Shown piece after piece: positions 44,036 through 51,560 of a stretch of DNA of 64,000 nucleotides. Source of the stretch: Cryobacterium sp. M96 (GTDB lineage Bacteria > Actinomycetota > Actinomycetes > Actinomycetales > Microbacteriaceae); NCBI RefSeq assembly GCF_002929845.1, contig NZ_PJJS01000046.1, forward strand, positions 1-64,000, written 5' to 3'. How positions within the stretch are numbered: position 1 is the first letter of the stretch; every line of letters starts with the position of its first letter. Below the pieces are notes generated by a model, which had not been told where the DNA came from, made no database searches, and saw only the letters and a list, made by a program, of their open reading frames with translations. Position numbers and translations under genes: made by a program.

Positions 44036-46539
44036 ACCGGATCACCGACACGAACGACCCGCTCGACCGCAACCGATTTCCGATCGACGAGTGGGCCCTG
44101 GTCGAGAAGGACTTCTCGGGTGACGACATGGGACGCACCGAGACGCTGTTCGCCATCGGCAACGGGTACCTCGGCCTGCGCGGCAACGTGGACGAGGGCC
44201 GGGACGGCCACGCCCACGGCACGTTCATCAACGGGTTCCACGAGACCTGGCAGATCCGGCACGCGGAAGAGGCCTTCGGCTTCGCACGCGTCGGGCAGAC
44301 GATCGTCAACGCGCCGGATGCCAAGATCATTCGCATTTACGTCGACGACGAGCCGCTCGTCCTGACCCTCGCGGATCTGCTCAGCTATGAGCGCCGCCTC
44401 GACTTCGCCGGCGGCATCCTCTCCCGATCCCTCGAATGGCGCACGCCCTCGGGCAAGCGCGTGCTGATCCAGTCGCGCCGCCTGGTGTCGTTCACGGAAC
44501 GCCACCTCGCAATCCTCGAGTACGAGGTCACCATGCTGGACGCCGACGCGTCGGTCGTGATCTCCAGCCAGATCCTCAACCGCCAGGACGGCATCGGCGA
44601 GTACGACGCCCCGAAGCCCACCAACGGCAAGGACTTCGACCCGCGTAGGGCCGAGTCGTTCACCGACCGGGTGCTGCGCCCCCGCTTCAAACGGGCATCC
44701 GAGGGCCGCTACATCCTCGGCTTCCGCTGCACGAACTCGGGCATGACCATCGCCTGCGCCGCCGACCACCAGCTTGAGACGCTCAATGAGTACGACGAGG
44801 CCTCGCACATCGGCGACGACCTCGCCAAGCACGTCTACCGCATCAAGGCCAAGCAGGGCCAGTCCATCCGACTGACCAAGACCCTCAGCTACCACACCTC
44901 CACCGGCGTGCCCACGCACGAGCTCGCCGACCGGTGCGACCGCACGCTCGACCGCGCCGTCGCAGCCGGAACCGAGCAGTACGTCGCCGAGCAGCGCGAC
45001 TGGCTCACCGCTTTCTGGGCGCGCACGGATGTCGAACTCGCCGGCCAGCCTGCCCTCCAGCAGGCCACCCGCTGGAACTTCTTCCAGCTCGCGCAGGCGT
45101 CCATGCGAGCCGACGGCCAGGGCGTGTCCGCGAAGGGCGTGTCCGGATCCGGCTACGGCGGTCACTATTTCTGGGACACGGAAGTGTACGTGCTCCCCTT
45201 CCTGACCTACACGTCACCGAACGCCGCGCGCAACGCTCTGCGGTTCCGGCACGCGATGCTCGAGCACGCCAGGATGCGCGCCACCGAACTGAACCAGCTG
45301 GGCGCGCTGTTCCCGTGGCGCACGATCAACGGCCTGGAGTCGTCCGCGTACTACGCCGCCGGCACCGCGCAGTATCACATCGACGCTGACATCTCCTATG
45401 CGCTGACCCAGTACGTGTCGGCCACCGGCGATGAGGACTTCCTCTCCCGCGAGGCCATCGACATCCTGGTGGAGACGGCGCGCATGTGGGCCGACCTCGG
45501 CTTCTGGCGCGGCAACGGCAACGACGTCTTCCACATTCACGGCGTTACCGGGCCCGACGAGTACACGACCGTCGTCAACGACAACCTCTACACGAACATC
45601 ATGGCCCGCTCGAACCTGCGGGACGCGGTCACCAGTGTGCGCAGACTGCGCGAGGTCGACATCGCCTCCTACGACTTCATGGTCGCCCGCCTCGGACTCG
45701 GCGAGGCCGAGATCATCGAGTGGTCGTTCGCCGCGGAAGCAATGCACATCCCCTTTGACAAGACCCTGGGCATCCACCCGCAGGACGCGCAGTTCCTGGA
45801 GAAGGAACGTTGGGACCTCTCGCAGACGCCGCCCGCCAACCGCCCGCTGCTGCTGCACTACCACCCCCTCGTGATCTACCGCTTCCAGGTGCTCAAGCAG
45901 GCGGATGTCGTGCTCGCCCTCCTGCTGCAGGGTGACCAGTTCACGCCGGAGCAGAAACGTGCCGACTTCGACTACTACGACCCGATCACCACGGGTGACT
46001 CCACGCTGTCCGACGTCGTGCAGTCGATCATCGCGGCCGAGGTCGGCTACCACGAGCTGGCGCTCAAATACTTCACCTCGGGCCTGTTCGTCGACCTCGC
46101 CGATCTGCACCACAACGCGGCGGACGGCGTTCACGTGGCATCCGCCGGCGGTGTCTGGAGCGCGCTCGTCTACGGCTTCGGCGGCATGCGCGACCACGGC
46201 GGCAAGATCACCCTCGACCCGCGACTGCCTGAGACCTGGGAGGCGCTGACCTTCCGCGTCACGCTCCGGGGAACCCGGCTGCGCGTGGACGTGCGGCAGA
46301 GCGAGGTCAACCTCACGATCGAGGAGGGCGTCGACGTCATGCTGTCCGTGCGCGGTGTTTCCGTCATCGTGCGGATGGGCCTGCCCATCACGGTCGCGCT
46401 GACCCACCAGGGCCCGCGCGACCCGGGAGCACCCTCTCGGACCTTGGTCGAGGGCGGGCGACGGGCCGACGGCACCGTCATCACGTCCTCGATCCCGACG
46501 ATCGCGCACACCACCGAGTTCCTGGAGCCGAACGACTAG
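44032..46539 (+). CDS. Glycoside hydrolase family 65 phosphorylase
   Basis: An 835-residue GH65 enzyme. ETLFAIGNGYLGLRGNVDEG starts the N-terminal super-sandwich domain; the (alpha/alpha)6 core has FWDTEVYVLPFLTYT and HGVTGPDEYTTVVNDNLYTN with the catalytic Glu510; KQADVVLALLLQ follows. Family members split maltose, trehalose, kojibiose or nigerose with phosphate; which one is not clear from sequence. The upstream beta-phosphoglucomutase-like gene completes the route to glucose 6-phosphate. Confidence 0.92.
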   Translation: MNRITDTNDPLDRNRFPIDEWALVEKDFSGDDMGRTETLFAIGNGYLGLRGNVDEGRDGHAHGTFINGFHETWQIRHAEEAFGFARVGQTIVNAPDAKIIRIYVDDEPLVLTLADLLSYERRLDFAGGILSRSLEWRTPSGKRVLIQSRRLVSFTERHLAILEYEVTMLDADASVVISSQILNRQDGIGEYDAPKPTNGKDFDPRRAESFTDRVLRPRFKRASEGRYILGFRCTNSGMTIACAADHQLETLNEYDEASHIGDDLAKHVYRIKAKQGQSIRLTKTLSYHTSTGVPTHELADRCDRTLDRAVAAGTEQYVAEQRDWLTAFWARTDVELAGQPALQQATRWNFFQLAQASMRADGQGVSAKGVSGSGYGGHYFWDTEVYVLPFLTYTSPNAARNALRFRHAMLEHARMRATELNQLGALFPWRTINGLESSAYYAAGTAQYHIDADISYALTQYVSATGDEDFLSREAIDILVETARMWADLGFWRGNGNDVFHIHGVTGPDEYTTVVNDNLYTNIMARSNLRDAVTSVRRLREVDIASYDFMVARLGLGEAEIIEWSFAAEAMHIPFDKTLGIHPQDAQFLEKERWDLSQTPPANRPLLLHYHPLVIYRFQVLKQADVVLALLLQGDQFTPEQKRADFDYYDPITTGDSTLSDVVQSIIAAEVGYHELALKYFTSGLFVDLADLHHNAADGVHVASAGGVWSALVYGFGGMRDHGGKITLDPRLPETWEALTFRVTLRGTRLRVDVRQSEVNLTIEEGVDVMLSVRGVSVIVRMGLPITVALTHQGPRDPGAPSRTLVEGGRRADGTVITSSIPTIAHTTEFLEPND

Positions 46540-46551
46540 TTCGCTTCCGCG

Positions 46552-46590
46552 GGGAGGGCCACGGCACATCGTCGGGGGCCCTCCCTCGTT
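46552..46590 (+). terminator. Hairpin terminator after GH65 gene
   Basis: GGGAGGGCC and GGCCCTCCC pair perfectly (46552-46560 with 46577-46585) and are followed by CGTTTCT. The T-run is short, so this is a probable rather than strong terminator. Confidence 0.6.
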
Positions 46591-46637
46591 TCTAGCCCTG
46601 GCCCTGGCCCCGGCCCCTCGTCCGTCACTCTGGCAAT

Positions 46638-46722
46638 AACCAATTCGACGGAGATTTCGCGATAGTGACCGCATTTCACATGAAATAGGTCGATTTTCGT
46701 CAAAATCTCCGTCGAATTCGTT
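46638..46722. repeat. 85-bp palindromic element, copy 4
   Basis: Same ends as the other copies, with one change in the left arm (TTTCG for TTTTG). It lies between the converging GH65 and SGNH hydrolase genes. Confidence 0.9.
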
Positions 46723-46776
46723 CGCGGCGTCGGCAGGCCAGTGCCCGGGGAGCCGGGAACCGGGACTGCTACCGAG

Positions 46777-47571
46777 TTACAGCGCCGCCTGGATGGCCGC
46801 CGCGTAGGCCTGGTAGCCGGCGGGGGTCGGGTGGAAGGCATCCGGACCGGCGAAGTAGACCCACGAGTCGACGTCTCCGATGCCGTGGCCCGCGAAAGCC
46901 GCGGACACGTCGACGTATTCGATGCTGGAGTTCGGTCGGATTGCCTGGGCCTGGGCTACGACGCCCTGGATGGTCTGGTTTAGCAGCATGGTTGCCCCGT
47001 TGAGCTGGGCGATCAGCGGGTTAGCCGAGGGGGCAAAGAGCAGCGGGTAGCCGGTGACGACCACGTGGGCATTCGGGGCGGCCGCCGCGACGCGCGCGTA
47101 GGTGTCGGCCAGACGGGCTGTAAACTCGCCGGAATAGATCAGGGCGCCGGCGGTGGAGATGGCGTTCCCGCACGCGACCGGATCCGCGGACGCGCACGCC
47201 GCCGCCACGCCGGCCACATTCAGATCGTTGCCGCCCACGGTAAGTGTCACCAGGGTGGTCCCCCGGTTCAGGGACGACAGCTGCGTGGTGGTCACAGTCC
47301 CGGTGGTGGCCAGGCTGCAACTGACGTTGCGCAGCAGGTTCGTGCCCTTCACCGCGTCCAGAAGGGCGGGGTAGCCGTTCGGGCTCTGCAGGCAGCTGTC
47401 CACGTAGTCACCGCCGCCTTGCCCGGCCGCGTAGGAGTCGCCCAAGGCGACGTACTTGTTGGCCGGGGCCGTGGGTGCGGCGGATGCCGGTAGAGCACCA
47501 GCGGCAAGCACGCCCGAGGCGGCGAGGATGGCGGCGAGGACGCTGGACAGGAGTCGGATTCGGGGTTTCAT
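46777..47571 (-). CDS. Secreted SGNH/GDSL-type hydrolase
   Basis: A 264-residue esterase/lipase with a clear Sec signal peptide (basic MKPRIR, hydrophobic core, ASAAP cleavage near residue 31). The SGNH blocks are YVALGDSYAAGQGGG (catalytic Ser), LVTLTVGGNDLN (Gly/Asn), and DAFHPTPAGYQAYA (Asp-His). Four or more cysteines suggest disulfides outside the cell. Likely acts on lipid or acyl esters. Confidence 0.92.
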   Translation of the reverse strand: MKPRIRLLSSVLAAILAASGVLAAGALPASAAPTAPANKYVALGDSYAAGQGGGDYVDSCLQSPNGYPALLDAVKGTNLLRNVSCSLATTGTVTTTQLSSLNRGTTLVTLTVGGNDLNVAGVAAACASADPVACGNAISTAGALIYSGEFTARLADTYARVAAAAPNAHVVVTGYPLLFAPSANPLIAQLNGATMLLNQTIQGVVAQAQAIRPNSSIEYVDVSAAFAGHGIGDVDSWVYFAGPDAFHPTPAGYQAYAAAIQAAL

Positions 47572-47702
47572 GGCCCGACTTTACTCGGATCTGCGCTCTA
47601 GGTGCAGGGTTGATTTCGGCACGACCTCAGCGACTCCCGGAAAGCGGCCTGGCGCTCAGCCAGCTCGGCTTTCTGGGCCGCCCGTGCTCACGGTGCCGAC
47701 CT

Positions 47703-47787
47703 CACCAATTCGACGGAGATTTTGCCGGGATCACCCCGATCGGTGCGAAAAACCGGGTCACGGAGCAAAATCTCCGTCGAATTGGTT
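47703..47787. repeat. 85-bp palindromic element, copy 5
   Basis: Both arms carry the AATTCGACGGAGATTTTG core; only here do both fourth positions match, while the outermost base differs. It sits 27 bp past the mvaS stop and upstream of the SGNH hydrolase gene. Confidence 0.9.
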
Positions 47788-47814
47788 CGCGCGCTCAGGG
47801 GATTGAATCGCGCG

Positions 47815-49290
47815 TCAGGCGGTAAGGGGCACGTAGCGGTAATACTCGATGCCCTGGTCGTAGAAGTCGGGGCCGTTCGCGGTGCCGAGGTGGTCGACGA
47901 CGAACTGGTCCTCGGCCGGGGCCGGCACGAGGTCACCGGGGCGCCCCTCGTGCAGCGCGATGTACTGCGCCTCGGTCAGGTCGACCGGGCCGTGCAGGGC
48001 GGTCTCGAAGTTGATGCGTGCGGCGGCGGCCTGCCAACCCTCGGCGACCCGCATCGGGAGAGCCTCGGCGGCGTCGCCGCTGCCGTAGCCGAGCGCCAGC
48101 CACTCCTGGCCGGCGAGCTCGAGGCCCTCCGTCAGTGCGTGCTGCAGACCGGATGCGAGCCACGCCGGCAGGGCGGCCGTGTAGAGGTTGCCCAGGTCGC
48201 GCATGGCGTCCGAGCCGAGGCCGAGCTTCTCGCTGACCAGGGTGTTCCAGACTTCGGTGCTGCGCAGGTGCTGGCGCAGGCGGCGGGACAGCGGGAAGAC
48301 GTCACCGATGATCTCGCCGATGTCGGCCCCGTTTCCGTGGAACGGCGAGGGTGCGCACATCTCGGCGAGCAGGAGGTCGGCGTCGATCCCGGCATCCGCG
48401 CAGTGCGCGCGCAGCTGGTCGCGGCCCGATTCCTCGTCGGCCGCGAGCGTGAACAGGTAGGCCATCACCCAGCCGGTCGCCGGCATCTGGTGGTACGGGC
48501 GGTGCATGAACACCCGGTCGACCTCGTTGAAGTAATCGAGGGAATTGCCGGGGCGCTTTCCCAGCATGGCCGTCATCGCGTGGTGGGTCGCGTCGATGTA
48601 GCAGCTGGTCGAGTACCGGCCGTTGAACACGGGCAGGTCCTGCATCTGCCCGTCGTCGCGGGGCGGCTGCCCGCGGAAGCGCGCGAACGGCTTGCGGAAG
48701 TCGGCCACCCGGTAGTCGGAGTCGCTGCCGGACCCGGCCAGATTTACTTCCAGCAGTCGGGCCTCGCTTTCCAGGAGCACAGCGACGGCGCCTGCACCTT
48801 GGGTGGGCTCGCCGCTGCCGCCGCGAGCGTATTCGGCGATGTCGGCGGAGACGACGATGGCCTGGCGGCCCACGCCATCCGTCGCCAGGTAGCGCAGGGC
48901 GGCCTTGATGCCGTAGACGCCGGCGAGGCAGGCCTGCTTGAACTCGGGCACCTCGCAGTCGCGCGCGAGCAGCGGCATGCCATGGGCGGTGAGGGCATCG
49001 TTGACCATGCCCTTGACGATGACCGCACCGGCCGAGTTGTCGCTGCTGGATTCGGTGCCGAGGGCCAGGAGGCCGACCTGACCGGGGTCGATGTCGTAGT
49101 CGCGGATCAAACGCCACACCGCGTTCGCCGCGAGCGTGTAGACACTTTGGCCTGGGCCGCGCATGCGGAAGCTGCGTCCAACGACGTTCCGGACCTTCCC
49201 CCACGGCTGGTCGTTCCAGTCGCACCAGGCTTCGAGCTGCACCCGGTAGGGCGGCACGAACAGGGAGAATCCACTAATTCCAGGCGTCAA
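47815..49290 (-). CDS. mvaS: Hydroxymethylglutaryl-CoA synthase
   Basis: A 491-residue thiolase-fold enzyme joining acetyl-CoA and acetoacetyl-CoA into HMG-CoA, the first committed mevalonate step. Catalytic residues are visible as Glu80 (LGTESSSDNSAGA), Cys121 (FKQACLAGVYGIKAA) and His263 (FMHRPYHQM). At 491 residues it is longer than the ~390 of typical bacterial enzymes and closer to eukaryotic-sized forms. The start codon is a TTG at 49290 with AGAGGGA upstream. Divergent from the mvaD operon, sharing a 189-bp promoter gap. Confidence 0.9.
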   Translation of the reverse strand: MTPGISGFSLFVPPYRVQLEAWCDWNDQPWGKVRNVVGRSFRMRGPGQSVYTLAANAVWRLIRDYDIDPGQVGLLALGTESSSDNSAGAVIVKGMVNDALTAHGMPLLARDCEVPEFKQACLAGVYGIKAALRYLATDGVGRQAIVVSADIAEYARGGSGEPTQGAGAVAVLLESEARLLEVNLAGSGSDSDYRVADFRKPFARFRGQPPRDDGQMQDLPVFNGRYSTSCYIDATHHAMTAMLGKRPGNSLDYFNEVDRVFMHRPYHQMPATGWVMAYLFTLAADEESGRDQLRAHCADAGIDADLLLAEMCAPSPFHGNGADIGEIIGDVFPLSRRLRQHLRSTEVWNTLVSEKLGLGSDAMRDLGNLYTAALPAWLASGLQHALTEGLELAGQEWLALGYGSGDAAEALPMRVAEGWQAAAARINFETALHGPVDLTEAQYIALHEGRPGDLVPAPAEDQFVVDHLGTANGPDFYDQGIEYYRYVPLTA

Positions 49291-49479
49291 CAGTTCCCTC
49301 TTCAGGTTTGGCGTGGTTGTTCACCCACACCGGGTCTCAAACGCACCACTCCATTATCAACGGATCGGTTGGTGAAAGTGGTGACCAGGATCAGATCGTC
49401 AGGCGGAACCGACCCGATCACGGCGGTGCGGCCCCCCGGGAAGCGACTAAAATCGAGTGAACCCGATCGGAGCACCACT

Positions 49480-50490
49480 GTGGACCAACCCATCGATGGT
49501 GGCGCCACCGCCGTGGCCCGCGCGCACAGCAACATCGCCCTCGTCAAATACTGGGGCAAGCGCGACGCCGCCCTCAACACGCCCGCGGTCGGCTCCATCT
49601 CGGTCTCGCTCGACGCGCTCTACACCGACACCCGCGTCACCTTCACGCCCGGTCTGGTCGCCGATGAACTGTGGCTGGCCGGATGCCGCATCCCGGCCAC
49701 GCGCATCAGTCACGTTCTCGACCTGGTGCGCGGGCATGCCGCCAGCATGGGCCTGTCCGCCGCCCGACTGAACGCCATCGTGACGTCGACGAACAACTTT
49801 CCGACCGGGGCCGGCCTCGCCTCGTCGGCGTCCGGCTTCGCCGCCCTCGCGGTTGCCGCGTCCGGCGCCGCCGGCCTCACCCTGGCCGACCGGGAACTGT
49901 CGATCCTGGCCCGGCACGGCTCGGGCTCGGCCGCCCGCTCGATCTTCGGCGGCTTCGCCGAGATGCACGCCGGCACCGCCGCCGACGGATCGGACGCCTA
50001 CGCGGAAGAGCTGCTCGACCGGGCGGACTGGCCGCTGGCGGTCGTCGTGGCGATCACCGAGCACGGCGAGAAATCGATAAATTCCACTATCGGCATGAAC
50101 GAGAGCAAGGCCTCCTCGCCGTTCTACCAGGCCTGGCTTGACTCGGCCGACGACGACCTCAACGAGATGCGCTCCGCCATCCGTGACCGCGATTTCGCCC
50201 GGCTCGGGCAGCTCTCCGAGTACAACTGCCTCAAACTGCACGCCCTGATGCTCACGACCCGACCCGCACTGATCTATTGGAACGCCGCGACCGTCGCCGC
50301 GATGCACGCCGTGGCGGGTCTTCGCGCCCAGGGCGTGCCGGCCTATTTCACCATCGACGCCGGGCCGCAAGTCAAGGTGCTCTGCCTGCCCGGCGACGCC
50401 GCCGCGGTTCAGCGGGCGATGGTGCTCGTGCCCGGGGTGCTCGAGGCGCGCATCAGCGCGCTCGGCCCGGCCGCCTGCCGGCTGGAATGA
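49480..50490 (+). CDS. mvaD: Diphosphomevalonate decarboxylase
   Basis: A 336-residue GHMP-fold enzyme that makes isopentenyl diphosphate from mevalonate diphosphate. It shows ARAHSNIALVKYWGKRD near the start, the ATP loop PTGAGLASSASGFAALA, SGSAARSIFGGF and the catalytic Asp in TIDAGPQVKVL. GTG at 49480 with GGAGC upstream fits; the frame extends far upstream antisense to mvaS, which is not coding. The stop overlaps the next start (ATGA). Confidence 0.94.
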   Translation: MDQPIDGGATAVARAHSNIALVKYWGKRDAALNTPAVGSISVSLDALYTDTRVTFTPGLVADELWLAGCRIPATRISHVLDLVRGHAASMGLSAARLNAIVTSTNNFPTGAGLASSASGFAALAVAASGAAGLTLADRELSILARHGSGSAARSIFGGFAEMHAGTAADGSDAYAEELLDRADWPLAVVVAITEHGEKSINSTIGMNESKASSPFYQAWLDSADDDLNEMRSAIRDRDFARLGQLSEYNCLKLHALMLTTRPALIYWNAATVAAMHAVAGLRAQGVPAYFTIDAGPQVKVLCLPGDAAAVQRAMVLVPGVLEARISALGPAACRLE

Positions 50491-51560
50491 CCATGGCGAC
50501 GACTCTGCCGACGCCTCCGCCGAAGCCGACGATCCGGGCGTCCGCGCCCGGCAAGCTCTTCCTGCTGGGCGAGTACGCCGTGCTCGAGGGCGCGCCGGCC
50601 CTGCTCACCTCCGTCGACCGACGCGTAGAGGTGACGGTCGACGAGTCAACCACGGGCTCCTGGCAGGTCAGCGCGTCCAATTTGGGCATCCGGAACCTGG
50701 TGTTGGGCACGGATGGCGCCCTCCCGGCCGGGCTCACCGACCAGCAGCGCGACCACCTCCGCGTCTTCGACCAGGTGCGCGTCGCCGTGCAGGCCGCTGC
50801 GCTGCAGGCGCGGGTGCTGCCGCAGAGTCAGACCCCGCTCGCCATCACCATCGACAGCAGCGCGCTGTCCCGGGGCGGCCACAAGCTCGGCCTCGGTTCC
50901 AGCGCCGCCACCGCCGCCGGCCTGACCGACGCCCTGGCCCGCGCCCTGGGCCTGACGCTCGACCGGGACGAGCTGTTCCGCCTGGCCCACGCCGCCCACC
51001 GCAGCGCGCAGAACGGCGCCGGCAGCGGCGGAGACGTGGCCGCGAGCGTGCACGGCGGGTTGATCCGCTATGCCCCGGGTGCCGCAGTGGTGCCTCTGCG
51101 CTGGCCGGAGGAGCTCTGTATCTCGGCCGTCGTCACCGGCGAGGGTGCGCTGACCACCCGTCTGGTGGGCCGCGTGGCCGACTACGCCGCCGAGAACCCC
51201 GCCCGGCACCGGGCCGACCTCGACCGGCTGAAACACCTCGCCGAACAGGCCGAGGCGGCGCTGGCCAGCCCGGCCGATTTTCTGAGCCTCGCCTCCGACT
51301 ACTTCGCGGCGCTCACCCAACTCGACGCGCATGCCCAGGCCGGCATCGTGAGCGAGCGACACCGTGAACTGCACGCCCTCGCCCGGCGCAAGGGCGGCAT
51401 CTTCAAGACCAGCGGGGCCGGCGGCGGAGACGTCGGTCTGGCCTTTAGCTACGCTGGAGAACCCACCGAGCGACTCGCCAGGGCACTCGCCCGGGCCGGG
51501 GCCGCCATCGTCCCGCTCGGCTTCTTCGCCGCCGGCCTACAGGGAGGCACCGCGTCATGA
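50487..51560 (+). CDS. mvaK2: Phosphomevalonate kinase
   Basis: A 357-residue GHMP kinase: PGKLFLLGEYAVLEGAPALL, the ATP loop KLGLGSSAATAAGLTDALA, GSGGDVAASVHGG and the end motif KTSGAGGGDVGLAFS. It phosphorylates 5-phosphomevalonate. Starts in the mvaD stop (ATGA, 50487-50490) and its own stop overlaps the next gene (ATGA, 51557-51560). Confidence 0.92.
   Translation: MTMATTLPTPPPKPTIRASAPGKLFLLGEYAVLEGAPALLTSVDRRVEVTVDESTTGSWQVSASNLGIRNLVLGTDGALPAGLTDQQRDHLRVFDQVRVAVQAAALQARVLPQSQTPLAITIDSSALSRGGHKLGLGSSAATAAGLTDALARALGLTLDRDELFRLAHAAHRSAQNGAGSGGDVAASVHGGLIRYAPGAAVVPLRWPEELCISAVVTGEGALTTRLVGRVADYAAENPARHRADLDRLKHLAEQAEAALASPADFLSLASDYFAALTQLDAHAQAGIVSERHRELHALARRKGGIFKTSGAGGGDVGLAFSYAGEPTERLARALARAGAAIVPLGFFAAGLQGGTAS

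Noticed and set aside
47722-49479. Very long open frame antisense to mvaS and continuous with mvaD
   Set aside because: It lies opposite a gene with clear HMG-CoA synthase active residues; long antisense frames are common in high-GC DNA. mvaD starts at 49480.
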